From Ottelia alismoides (lineage: Eukaryota > Streptophyta > Magnoliopsida > Alismatales > Hydrocharitaceae), in NCBI GenBank assembly GCA_037367405.1, contig JAZKJV010001875.1, positions 203,041 through 267,040 of the forward strand: 64,000 bases of DNA. Reading direction: 5' to 3'. Below the pieces are notes generated by a model, which saw nothing but the letters and a program-made list of their open reading frames with translations, searched no databases and had not been told where the DNA came from. The translations under genes were made by a program, and so were the position numbers. How positions within the stretch are numbered: position 1 is the first letter of the stretch; every line of letters begins with the position of its first letter. Shown here one piece after another: positions 1 to 11,100 of the stretch.

Positions 1-1002
1 AAAACTCTTCAAGACTTTGACTTAATTCTTTGGGTTATATAGAATTGTGTTCAGAATTCAACTTAAAATTGCCTTAGTAGGACACCTTGTGTCATTCATT
101 TAATTCTTCATCATTTAAACCAATTTCGAACTCATGCACACCACACTTAGCTCGAATTGTATGGGGATGCGAAGGACAGTCTATTTCAGTGTTGCATTTC
201 ATCCTTGTCTAGTGGAGTTGATGTCTACAGATAGAATTGTGGGTTGAAATAAAGTTTCGGATGAGGGATAGATCTGTTGGCACAATTTTTCCAAGACCCC
301 AAAAATGTACAGAAGAAAAGATGCTATATCCGCCAGAGCATAAAATATCAATGCAATGCAATAACAATACAACAACAATATTTTCTTCCAAAAAGAATCC
401 AAATACCAAATACATACATGACCACAATAGTCCAAGCTTCAGAGAGCCTGCATATCTTGGTGGATACTTAAATAAACTGACCAAACTTCACATGAGATGT
501 GACTATGCTGATCGTACTCCAATTCACTTCTCATTCTTCTACTTCCTTCCCCATTTCGATTATGGACACAACATGACCTGAAATCAAAAGGAAATGTCCC
601 CCTCCTCAAGGGTCGAGTAGCTGGATGAGGGCCCAATGGGAGTGTATTACTGGGGTGGGCAGTTTCTTTGCTTCTTTAAGAAGGAAAAGCTAACACCTTT
701 CACACACGGTACAACATAATTTAAAGGTTGAATTGTTTGTGTGATGTAGAGCTTCCAGTTGAGGTTAACCTGGATAATGATATGTGGAACTTGAGGACTG
801 TTGAGACCTAAATCCTAATTTTAACAAGGTCCCAACAAACTGATAGTCCAAAGGTTTATTCTAAGTTTTTGATATTATGTGAAGTGAAATTAGATTTAAA
901 GAAACAATCATGTTCTAAGTTCTTTTCTTTTTCTTTTTATCTTTCATTTATTCTTAGAATAAGTGTTTGTTATGGGACTAGCAAAGCTAAATTATAGGGT
1001 AA
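1..1002 (+). mobile_element. 3' internal remnant of old Athila-type element F
   Basis: Non-coding. The stretch around 205-275 (bright match to the words GTGGGTTG-AATAAAG-TT and GAGGGATAG) parallels 16170-16250 of element 1, and 940-1000 (AATAAGTGTTTG, GGGACTAGCAAAG, ATAGGG) parallels 16895-16938, the segment that ends in the polypurine tract. The window therefore opens inside the region between pol and the 3' LTR of an older relative. Reading frames here are short and have no recognisable product. The G-run before the LTR is reduced to GGG, consistent with decay. Assignment rests on by-eye similarity, so the exact borders are approximate. Confidence 0.65.
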
Positions 1003-3263
1003 TATTGAATCCATGATTCATCTCCTTTATTCTTTCATTTTGGCTAAAATCCTTGGTAACAAATATGTAACTATTCACTAATTCTCACTAGTTAATATTC
1101 TAACCTCATTTTTTAATATTATATATTTAACAGTTATTTTATCCAGAATAAGTTAGTAAAGGAAAAAACTAAAAGAAGAAGCATGTATCGATGTAAATAT
1201 ATACAGACTGATCCTATCCCTGAGACCTTATCAATATTGACTTAGTCGACAAAATAAATTTGTAGGGGAGATAAGGATTAGAACATATAAAAAATTAGAA
1301 AATAAAGATCATCAATGCACATATATATATATATTTACAATGTACAAATGTTTAACTATTTTATTTATCATTTAGAAATTTTCAAATCAAAATATTTCCT
1401 TCGTGAAAGTTGTTAATAAAAATATATGCTAATTTATAAAATTATATCTGAAAAAATTATTTAAAATATATAATAACATTGAACTGAAGAAGCTGTAAAA
1501 GTTGACTTTTCAAGTTCATAAATATTTATAGGATACTCGAAATCGATCAAATTCATTGTTAAAATTTGTTTTATAACTTTGTATTTATTAAAAATAGCAA
1601 AAAATATAATAAAATATGGTGAGTTTTGGCATTTGGACGCCTTTCTATATATGTACTATATGTATATCAAACTTCCTTATTTTCTATTTAATTACTGCTA
1701 ATTCCGATTAACTTAATTCTTTTCATAAATTGTTTATAAAAATAAAATAAAAATATAAAAATAAAATATAAAACTAATTGTTAATAAATATCAATAAATC
1801 TTAAAACTAAAAAGTTGTAAAGATAAATTTTCGAACCTCATGTCTCGACCATATGTGAATTGTGCGTGCTTACTTTTAAAGCTCTTTTTATAAAATTATC
1901 TACCAAATAAAAGTGATTTAACTAAAACCAGAGCTAATATGCAAAAAGTAGGTTTTGGGACCCTATTGATATAGTTGTAAATGCATCTTAATTCATTTTT
2001 ATTTAATTTATATTTTTTCATATACTTTTATTCTTTATTAATATTTTATTAGTAAGAAAAAATAAAAAATAGTAAAAAATAAATCATTTAAATAATGAAA
2101 TTATTTAGTTATATATGTATCATATACTTATGCTATATATATGTGTATGTATTTATTTAACTAATTAAATAAATAAATAATATTATATATTTATTTATTT
2201 AGAATTTATAATAAATTATTTATTTAATTTTTTATATTTGTATTTATTTATTTACTACTATAATTATTGATTTAAGTTAATTAATTTAATTAATTATTAA
2301 TGTTAATTAATTTATTTTTTGTTTATTTCTCTCTCACCCCTCTTCTCCTTTCTTTGTGGACGACCTTCCTCCTTCCTCTTCTTCCCCACTTCCCGTCACC
2401 ACTTCGTCTCCTCTTCTCCTTCCTCTTTAACCACTTAACCGCCTGACCATTAGGTCGTTCTCCTTGCCAGCATGGTCTCCAAGCTTCTCCCTCCTCTATT
2501 TAATGGTTGTCACCCTCTCCGAGTTTGTAAATTCACTATTTGCACCATCTCCGATTGGTGAGCTCCCAGAGAGAGTCGAGGGGGTGATATTATCTCATTA
2601 TCTACCGTCGAGCGAGAAAGGAAGGGTATGTAGCAAGATCGTTACCATAGCGAAGCTCTGATTCGTCGTGATCCAATCCCCCACGAGCTTTGTCGTCGTG
2701 TAGAGGCAATGATCATCTAGAGATACTGCTCCATGTTTCCAAGCGAGTATTCACACCACTACATTCTCTAGTTTCTCCAGGTTATATCCTATCTACTAGT
2801 ACTTCATCTAGATCTTCTCTCCATTCTATATCAATCCTTCTGATTTCTATTCTCAAATCAATTTCAATCAATCTCAAGTAATCTTTATCTATGTTCTCAT
2901 CTCCACCTTCATTCCTTACATCTCTCTTTTATCTCACATACCTAAACAAGTCTAGCTATGTATGGTGGCTAGAGATCTGGAGCGAGTTTCTCCATCCATG
3001 ATCGCTTCTCATTCACCCTTCCTGATTCGATTGAGGTCTGAGCCTTTGAGCTCGAGACATTCTTCAATTGCAGGTCATAAAAGTAATACATTAACTGGAG
3101 GCTAGAGACCTGGTTGAAGTTGTTTCTGCAGCATTTATTCATCATCAAGTACCTTCCGTTGAGATAATATGCAAAAGCATCATCGACGATCAGAGTTTAG
3201 ATCCGAAATCTTGCCATTGCCTAGGGATTTCAAGGATGAAGCACCTCCCAAACATGAAACCTT
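1003..3263 (+). repeat. LTR of element F, left part (interrupted by element 1)
   Basis: Begins near 1003 with a decayed version of the family LTR start (TATTGAATCC against TGATGAATAC) directly after the PPT-like segment, so this is a 3' LTR. It keeps the family order: an AT-rich U3 with the GAGATA block at about 1261-1280, AT-rich sequence to 2330, a pyrimidine/GC-rich part, a weak TATA (2497-2504), and a possible intron 2781-3073 (CTCCAG|GTTATA ... AATTGCAG|GTC). Element 1 inserted at 3268; the rest of this LTR resumes at 20504. No gene is present. Confidence 0.65.
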
Positions 3264-3268
3264 CAGAG
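3264..3268 (+). repeat. Target-site duplication CAGAG, left copy
   Basis: The five bases CAGAG directly precede the TG of the 5' LTR and recur at 20499-20503 directly after the CA of the 3' LTR. A 5-bp duplication is normal for Ty3/Gypsy integrases and proves that element 1 is a single complete insertion. Confidence 0.95.
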
Positions 3269-4205
3269 TGATGAATACCCATTCATCACTCTTTATTCTA
3301 TTATTTTAGCTACAAAAACCTTTTGCAAATACATGTAGATATGTGTAAATACAAATAATTACCAAAAGCATGCATTGTGTAAAAACCTATAATTAGCATG
3401 TTTTTGTGCACAAAATAAAAGAATAAAGAGCAAAAAGAAAAAGAGGGAAATATTTAGAATAAATATTGAGCAACCTAACCCAAGGGAGGGCTCAGCATGG
3501 GCCTGACCGCATAAAAGCCAAAGTAGAGGGAGATAGGGGCTCACATGTGTGTATACTTCTGTAAATAAATAAAATATTTTCCTCACCCAAAAATATGTTG
3601 TAAATATATTTGTATATATTTTGTGTATATTTAGAGGCTATTAAAAACAAAACAAAAAGATAAAAATCAAAAATTCAAAAATACCCTTCCTTCACCATGT
3701 ACATGAACCACACCTTTGTATTTATTTAACCCTATAAATAAATTCAATTATTTTCTAAACTTTTTGTGAATATTCTATGGCATATTTTGTAAATAAAATA
3801 AATAACAAGAAACAAAATAAAAATCAAATAAAAATTACAAAATTGAAAATACAAAAATACATTGTATAAATACCATGTATATAAATGTATTCAACCATTT
3901 ATTTCACCCTTGTATATAAGTGATAAAAATAAAATAAAAATATTCTTTAATTCCTCATTTTATCTTGTAAATAAATAAAATACAAAATGAGCATAAAATA
4001 CATAAAAATAACAAATAAAAAAAAAATCAAAAATAAAAATCCATATAGTGTACATATACCTATATATAGAGCTAACCTATTTTTTTTTCCAAAAATTAAA
4101 TAAAAATCACCAAAAAATAGAAAAAAATAAAAGAAAAATATTTCATGTTTTGAGTTTTATTTAATTCGGCCTATTTCTGCCCTAAAATAAATAAACAAAA
4201 TCAGG

Positions 4206-4215
4206 TACACGTGGC
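4206..4215 (+). promoter_or_regulatory. ABRE/G-box motif in LTR U3 (TACACGTGGC)
   Basis: TACACGTGGC is a full match to the ABA-response/G-box type bound by plant bZIP and bHLH factors. It lies about 250 bp upstream of the LTR TATA box, where an enhancer could act. The 3' LTR has the same motif; element 2 keeps only the ACGTGGC core (near 43844). Function is inferred from the motif and its position only. Confidence 0.45.
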
Positions 4216-4458
4216 AGTGTCTGACTGGTCCACGGGGGAATGTTGACCCCGGTCAACTCCCCCGCGACCTCCTTCCTTTTCTGGAAGTCGCGTGCCGCGC
4301 CTTCTTCCCCGATTTTTCCCACGCGCTCCAGGCTGTCACCCACTCAACCCCCGCGCCCGGATTCTTCGCCATTCATCCCTCTCCCTCGCCGGATCCTTCG
4401 CCACGAAATCGAAGCTTTCCATCGCTGTCCACCCTCAACCCTAATCGCCCGGTCACTC

Positions 4459-4466
4459 TATATATT
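4459..4466 (+). promoter_or_regulatory. Predicted LTR core promoter (TATA box), 5' LTR of element 1
   Basis: TATATATT at the sudden change from AT-rich to GC-rich sequence, followed by a CT-rich stretch suited to transcription start. The same TATA sits at the same relative place in element 2, B, C, E and F, always shortly before a CTCC-rich or CCGCC-rich stretch. If used, the R region starts about 25-35 nt downstream. Confidence 0.6.
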
Positions 4467-4720
4467 CTTCCCCTCCGCCGCCTCCGCGCCGCATCTTTGG
4501 ACCCTCTCCTTCTTCCCCGTGACCTCCATCGGCTCCGCAAGAGTGACAGCGAGCGTCAGCCCTTGTTGCAGTGAGGTGAGGAGGCGTATCCTTTGATCCG
4601 GCGTACTTCGCCGTCCTTGCTCCGCCGCCGGCGTTGAGCACCGAGCTTCAGGCCTTGACGCCCTTCGAAGCTACGACCCGGAGATAGCCACGCTCCAGCA
4701 CAGTCTCCAGCATCCATCAG

Positions 4721-5030
4721 GTAACCTTAGCTCTTTCTAATTTCTTCTAATTTTAGATTACGCCCAAATCACATCTCCGACGCATCTCGCTGATTCCGGC
4801 CACCTCGCGTATCATCTCGACCTTCCGACCCGACCATCACCTTCACCGTGTTCCCACGCACCTTCTTCACCCATTCGCACAACCCAGATCGCACAGGATC
4901 TGGGATTCGAGTTCCCTCACTGTCGCTTCGCCGGAGCTCTTTCGCCACGCCGCACCGTCCACCTTCACCCCGCCTTCTTGGGTCGAGGCACTTTGCCCTC
5001 GACCCGTGAAGCTTCTGAACTCTTTTGCAG
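4721..5030 (+). other. Putative intron in LTR leader, 5' LTR of element 1
   Basis: CATCAG|GTAACC at the 5' side and TCTTTTGCAG|GTCC at the 3' side, 310 nt. The start lies 262 nt after the TATA. The equivalent in element 2 is also exactly 310 nt, although much of its sequence has changed, and similar donor/acceptor pairs occur in LTRs B, C, E and F. This is a prediction from splice-site consensus plus conservation of position; no transcript evidence is available. Confidence 0.5.
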
Positions 5031-6832
5031 GTCCAAAGGGAGGCGTCTGAGCCCCCCCCAACTTCAAGCCAGGAGCTTCTCCTCCGCCGTCCTTGCTCGA
5101 GCTCCTCGGAGCTCGGTTTGACCACCGGAGACCAGTAGCAGCTGCGGAACTTCACGCCGGAGCTTCTCCGACCTTCAGGCGCAGCAGAGGAGAGAGGGGA
5201 CGCCTTCACGAGGCCGGCGAAGTTCGCCGGCCATCAGTTCTTCGAGGACCCTCCATCGCCGTCCGATCGTCCTCCTCGCTCCAGTTCAGATCTTGGCCGT
5301 CCATCCTTGGAGCTACCAGTACCGTCCGATCAGAGGAGGAGCCATCTGGAGCGCCCACCAGCCGCAGCCGTTCGATCTACACGTGGCGCGCATCCAACGC
5401 TTCCTTAATAAAGGGGTAAATATCATAGGGCCCCTTCGTAGTTTGTTTATTTCAGTTTAGTCCTGTAACTTTTAATTCACGTTGTTTATTTTCTGGGATA
5501 TTTGCATAGAGACCCTCGCGCTTAATTTTATTTGCAATTATACCCCTGCCAGTAGTGAACCACGTGCTTCGTCACGTGTTACTTTGGGATTTTTGCATCT
5601 TTAGCCCTGTAGTTCTGGAATGTTAATGAATGCATGAAATGTTTTGTTTATTTGCAAATGTACCCCTGTGAGCACTTTATATGCGCATGTGCGTTTTTAT
5701 TTTGGGTAAATTGCATATAAGCCCCTGGACTTTTGATACGAGTTATCAATTGGTCCTTGGAACTTATTTTTATTACATTTAGGTCCTTGAGTGCCCCAGG
5801 CACGTGCTTGGCACGTGACTTCTTGGGTATTTTGCACCAGGACCCCAGAACTTTTGGGTATTTGCACATAGGTCCCTGTGCACAGTGCCCCACCTTTCTT
5901 TTTGAATAAAATATCAAACGACCTCCAAATCCAATGAAATTTTGACACATGGCTCCTGCCATGGTGTAGGAATTTCTATGATTTTTGGGGACATTTTGGA
6001 TTTCATTTATTATTTTTAAAAATTCAAAAACCCATATTTTCGCCACTGTTTGACTTTAAAATTACCAAAAAAATATAAAAACTCCATTAAAAATTCTAAA
6101 AAAATTAGATATTGTTGTTTACTGGTTGTTTGATTTTCTAGCCAATTTTGGCTATTTTTCATTACTTAAAAACCCTAAAAATTGAAAAACCCCTAAAAAC
6201 TCATAAAAATTGTAGTAAATAAATTAAAAATCCAAAAACAATAATTAGGGTGCCTAAATTTTCCTTATTTTTTGTAGATTATAGGAAAATTACCTTTAGG
6301 GCTTTTTGAGATCCAAAAGTATTTTATTTTTGGGTCTTAAGCCTTGCTGGACAGTACCCTATTTTTGTCACATTGTTTGATTTTTAATAAATAATTTACC
6401 CATTAGAAAAATCCCAAAAATTCACCAAAAACAGTAAAAAACATTTAAAACATAAAAACCAATTTTCTGGAATTTTTGCTTCATTTTTGTGTGTAGTATA
6501 AATTGTTGAAGTTGCCCTGTATTTACTTTCTCTCATTTTCTCATCTTTTAAAAAAAAATCTAAAAAAATATAAAAACAAATAAAAAACCAAAAAAAAGGA
6601 CTCTCTTGGATTTCTGACTACATCGTAGGCCGCAAGGCCAATCTGTGCTCCTTGTGTTCGACCCTGGGAGCTATACCAGGTTAAATCCTCTAGCTATACC
6701 GCTCTTCTTTGTTTTGATTGATTTGATATTTTCTGAGTGGTTATCTTTCTTGATATACGTGGTCTGATTGCTTGGGTCACAACGACCTGATTTTTGTACC
6801 TCATTCCCTAGTGTCCAGACCTGTTATCAGAA

Positions 6833-6850
6833 TGGCGCCGTTGCCGGGGA
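6833..6850 (+). other. Primer-binding site, tRNA-Asp
   Basis: TGGCGCCGTTGCCGGGGA, 18 nt, three bases after the 5' LTR. It is the complement of the 3' end of plant tRNA-Asp(GUC) with CCA (ending CAACGGCGCCA). tRNA-Asp priming is frequent in Athila/Tat elements. The identical site is found in elements 2 and B. Confidence 0.93.
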
Positions 6851-8121
6851 GCACGGCTTTGTAGTCAGTTTTCATTCTTCTATTTTTGTCTCTCTACATT
6901 ATAGCTGTTTTCTGACACTCTCTCTTTCTAATTTTTGTGCGAGGTACTGCTTGGAACTTGGAGTACATTTTTTTTGAGGACCCGCACGGGAAGAAAAGCA
7001 GGAGGAAGAGAGAGAGAGAAGAAATTTTTATTTCAGAAAGAGAGAGAGGACATTATTTCTTGTAATAATTTAGGACTTGGACCTTGGACATTTGTGGACA
7101 TTTGTAACTTAGCGGGTCTGTTTCGCTGAGCACCGGTGTGCTCGGGGGACCCATTCGGATTTTCGCGGCTTTTATCGTGGTTTTCATAGCTAGCTGCCTT
7201 TTCCGGTGTTTACGCGGTTTTTTTTTCTCGAGCCCCTAGATTTAGGAATTTCTGTTGATTGTGACGTAGATATCTAAGGCCCAACACTTAATAGAATATC
7301 TGTTCCCATAGAACGTAATTGGACCTTGATAAAATTCACTGAAAAAGTTAGTTTAATTGAATTTGAGACCACGTGCCGTGAGGAGTCACATACAGCGCTG
7401 GCAGGACCCGTTGTGGCGGGCACCGAGTGACTCCCAAGATCGGACTCCGGACTCGATTCGGTTAGCTAACTATTGTTCTTCACGATCAATAGAAGTTGCT
7501 CATCTAGGACTCGGTTTTTCCTCGTTGCATCATTTAGGTAGTTTAATTCTGTATTTAAATTCTGCGTGGATCACTTGCATGTAGAGTGCTGGAGACAAGG
7601 TACGCATTTCTTTCTCTGCATGCATCATTGATTTTCTCGCGCATCGGTTTTTTTCGCCCTCTCCCTCTGTTTTTGGCTTAATCATCAGGAGAATCGGAAA
7701 AACCGTTAGGCCGCTTGTATTTATTTAAAAAATTTTAAAAGAAAAACAATAAAAATTGGGACTGGATAACTCTATTGACCCTATAAGACACTCACATTAA
7801 AAATTTGTCTTGGGGAGAGCAACCCCCTCATTGTTTGGTTTGATTGTGCGAGAGAGTGACCCGAACACTAGGTAAAGCCCTCCGGTGCTCATCTCGACTG
7901 ATTACCGACTATTCTGTGCGGGACAGTCGGTTGAGAGAGTATCGGGTATCCCAGCAGGTCACGTAATCGCTCTGATATCTTGTGTGTTCACCAAATAAAA
8001 TTGACCAGATAAATCGACCGAGCTTTCACGGTCTTCAGATTGTGTTGAGTTGGTGAACAAGGGGTTTGCTTTGTGATCATATTTTCTCCAGATCCCATCC
8101 GCCCAACTCGCCAAGATCAAG
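6851..8121 (+). other. Untranslated leader of element 1
   Basis: About 1.27 kb between primer site and gag start with no supported gene. It contains a purine-rich GA stretch (6985-7050), the word CTCGGGGGACCCATT (7140), a conserved block at 7555-7605 that is also found in elements 2 and G, and the word CTTGGGGAGAGCAACCC (7809-7825). A possible second intron runs from ACAAG|GTACGC (7600) to TTCTCCAG|ATCC (8091), which would place the splice junction 30 nt before the gag ATG and remove most upstream ATGs. The stretch 7375-7450 differs completely from element 2. Confidence 0.75.
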
Positions 8122-11100
8122 ATGATGGGTAGACGATCTCTTAGGCAGCCTCTGGCTGCACCGCTTTCAGGCGCGTCTACTCCATCATCTAGGTTGGCCC
8201 GTGAGAGTCGAGACCAGCTCTCCGGACCCGAGTTCGATTCCACCCTGTTCTCTCTCGATCCCCTTTCTTTTCCTACTGAGAGACATGAGCCCGAGGAAAG
8301 ACTAATTGATTTAACAGAACCTGAGTTAGGCTCATCTGATTTTGCAGACATTCCTATGGCTGGAGCCGGCAGTTCAGACGATCGCCAGCCCGAACATTTT
8401 GTCTTAGACCAGGGAGCGATTAACTCCACCCTGATCGCATCATTAGAGACGGTTCAGCAGCAGTTACGCGATCAGGGGGCATTCATGATAGAGATGAGGA
8501 GGGAGATGGAGCGACTCCGAAGAGAGAGAGACGAGCCGAGCGAGCCCGAGGACATTCCTGACGCTGATGCAGAGGCAGCAGCCGCAGCAGCAGCTGCCGC
8601 AGCGGCAGCCGCCGCCGGAGGAGGACCACCGAGAACGATGCGGGAGCTTCACAACCCCGGATCTACACTGATGCATCATTGGGTGGTGGTACCTGCTATC
8701 GTGGGGGATTTCAAGTTCCCTCCGAACACCCTGCAGATGCTCCCTCACTTTCACGGGCTTGCCACTGAGGAACCCCATCTCCATCTCCAGGAGTTTCTGA
8801 TGATCTGCAGTACTGTCCACGACCGTCATGTGGACCAAGATACGATTCGAATGATGGCCTTCCCTTTTTCACTGGCAGATAGAGCAGCCGCCTGGCTGAA
8901 ACATCTAGGGAAGTTTGTTTACACCTGGGATCAGCTCCGCACCGAGTACTTGAACAAGTACTATCCACTCGGGCGGACGAATGCAGCGAGGGCCCTGATC
9001 AACAACTTCTCCATGCTCCCCAATGAGCAATTTCACGAAGCATGGGAGAGGTTCAGAGAGCTTCTGGATAGATGCCCACACCACGACATCTCGAAGCCGA
9101 ACCTAGTTCAGAGCTTCTTCAGTGGGATGACACCAGAGCTTCAGGGTCTGGTGAATGCTTCTTGCGGCGGGTCCTACTTTGCCAAGGACCACAACCAAGT
9201 CTGGGCCATCTACGAGGAGATGGCAGAAAATTACATGGTGATGTCCCAGACTCGGTTGTACACTCAGAGATCTCAGCAGCCGCCAGGATCCGTGCAGTAT
9301 CAGCGGATAGCACGGGTTGATGCAGGTCCATCCAGTTCGTCCACAGTTGCGGCCGCACAGGCAGAGTCGGCCACTGCGGACATGGGGATTATCAGCGAGA
9401 AGTTGGACCGCATGGAGATAATAGAGAAGAAGCAGTGCCAGGGCATAACTCAGATGGAGCAAATGGCACAAACTCTGAGCGACATGAAGACCCAGCTCTT
9501 GTGTCTTCAGGAGGCACAGACGGCTCCTCAGCCCCGTCTTCTGTCGCGAGGCGATTCCGGTGGCAGCCGCAGCTCGTCCCAGCGCTCCAGCTCTTTACAG
9601 CAGCCTAGACAAGTTCACCTTGTGCAGGCGGAGCCGTACCAGCAGCAGCAGCCCTCTTACCAGTCACCACCATCTCCAGACTTACAGATGGTGGTATATC
9701 AGCCGGATCAGCCTCTGGATGTACTCCCACCAGCCCCATACGATGCAGAGCCGTTGATGGATGTCAACGGGATTTGGTATGACCGTCCTCAACCTGGAAT
9801 CCGACGAGACCATCCCGGATTCAGGTGGGGGAATGGGGGCAACCAACCCCAGCAGCAGCCAGCCGGTCAGGGAGGGCAGTACCCCCAGCAGAGAGATCAC
9901 CAGCAGCAGCATCATTCCTCTTACCCCTCTCAGCCACAGCAGCACCAGGTCCAACAGCCTCATTATCAGAGAGGCCACCCGTCGGGCTCCCATGAGAGCC
10001 CCGCCACGGATGATCTAGCCCGCCTCTTCACAGAGCAGCAGGCTACATTTAGACGGGAGATGGACGAGTTCCGCCAGGAGATGCGGGACTTGATGAGAGG
10101 GAAGGCCGCCATCCCTGCACAGATCGAGCCGAATCCGAATAGCCTGAAGAGGAAATCTGAGCAGGTAGTTCACACTGAATTTACCACTCCTAGTGATCCA
10201 TTTGATGATACATCTTCGGATTTATTTGATGCTGATTTTGTCACACTTAGGAGCGGTAGAAGACCAGCAGGCGGCGCCTCATCTGAGCGACCAAGCGAGG
10301 ATCCATCTAGAGCGCCAGATGAGGAGGAGGAGAGCGGTACTGAAGCCGCACATCATGATGACGGTGGTACTGATGCCACCAGAGATGTTGATTCCACCGG
10401 CGGTACTGAGGTCGCCATTTCACCACATAGAGGAGGTGGTACTGACGCCACCAGCAGAGCCGAGCCAGCCCGCGGTACTGAGGCCGCAAGACGTCTAGTT
10501 GTAGAGCCAGCTAGAGGTGGTACCGATGCCACCAACATTTTGTCTGATAGAAATGTTGTCTTTCCTCGTATTATTGTATCTCAGAACTCTCACTTGAATA
10601 AAGGAAAAGGTTTAGTTTATTCTGATCCCACTGTGGTGAATGATGTTTGTGAGGATCCAGTCATTGGACCGTCTAGGCCTATTCCTAGTCCTTCATCTGA
10701 GAAGGACCCTGTGATCCCCTTTCCTAGAGCCCTTGAGTTAGGGAAAGGGAAGAAAAAAGAAAAAGATCCAAAAAAAAGAGAGCAGGAGGAGTTCAGCCGA
10801 AGCATGATAGACCGATTTCACATCCAGCTGACCCTCAATGAGGCTTTGCAACACATCCCTCTTCTTCAGCGATCCTTGAGAGATAAGACCACAGTCAGAA
10901 GGACGAAGAGGAACAAGACCGCAGAAATTCATGTGTTGACCAAAGCCACGTGTTACGCGATCCAGAACCATCTGCCGACTAAGAGGCCAGATTTAGGGGC
11001 CCCGTATGTCAGATGTCAGATTAGTGAGCAGAGGTTCGACCGTACTCTCTTAGATAGCGGATCGTCGATCAACCTTCTTCCGGCAGCCCTTCTCGACCAC

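Larger units (their letters stand above)
3269..6829 (+). repeat. 5' LTR of element 1
   Basis: 3561 bp, TGATGAATAC...TGTTATCA, with the terminal TG/CA. Composition is tripartite: a very AT-rich U3 (3290-4200), a GC-rich block (4205-5405) and an AT-rich 3' third. Inside are the shared U3 block AGTAGAGGGAGATAGGGGC (3522-3540), an ABRE/G-box (4206-4215), TATA (4459-4466), a putative intron (4721-5030), an AATAAA at 5407-5412 that is in the same place in element 2 and could serve polyadenylation, and a degenerate minisatellite (about 5415-5890). Several CACGTG palindromes lie at 5380, 5561, 5573, 5801 and 5812. Frames such as 4240-4596 are not conserved in element 2 and are not called as genes. 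Confidence 0.95.

Noticed and set aside
4240..4596. 118-codon plus frame in LTR 1 (repeated at 17909-18265) and 153-codon frame in LTR 2 (43861-44322, 57597-58058)
   Set aside because: They repeat only because LTRs are duplicated. Elements 1 and 2 do not share the protein, the frames cross the TATA box, and GC-rich DNA gives long chance frames.
4769..5419. Other frames in the LTR GC block (minus 4769-5209, plus 5093-5419 and copies)
   Set aside because: They overlap the putative intron and splice acceptor, are not shared with element 2, and show no domain.
5648..6046. 132-codon minus frame in the LTR tail (also 19317-19715)
   Set aside because: Opposite to LTR transcription, composed of the low-complexity minisatellite; no domain.
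6650..6680. tRNA-like B-box word GTGTTCGACCCTG near the LTR end, raising the idea of a tRNA or SINE
   Set aside because: No A box or cloverleaf arms at the right distance; the word is simply part of the conserved LTR 3' end in all copies.
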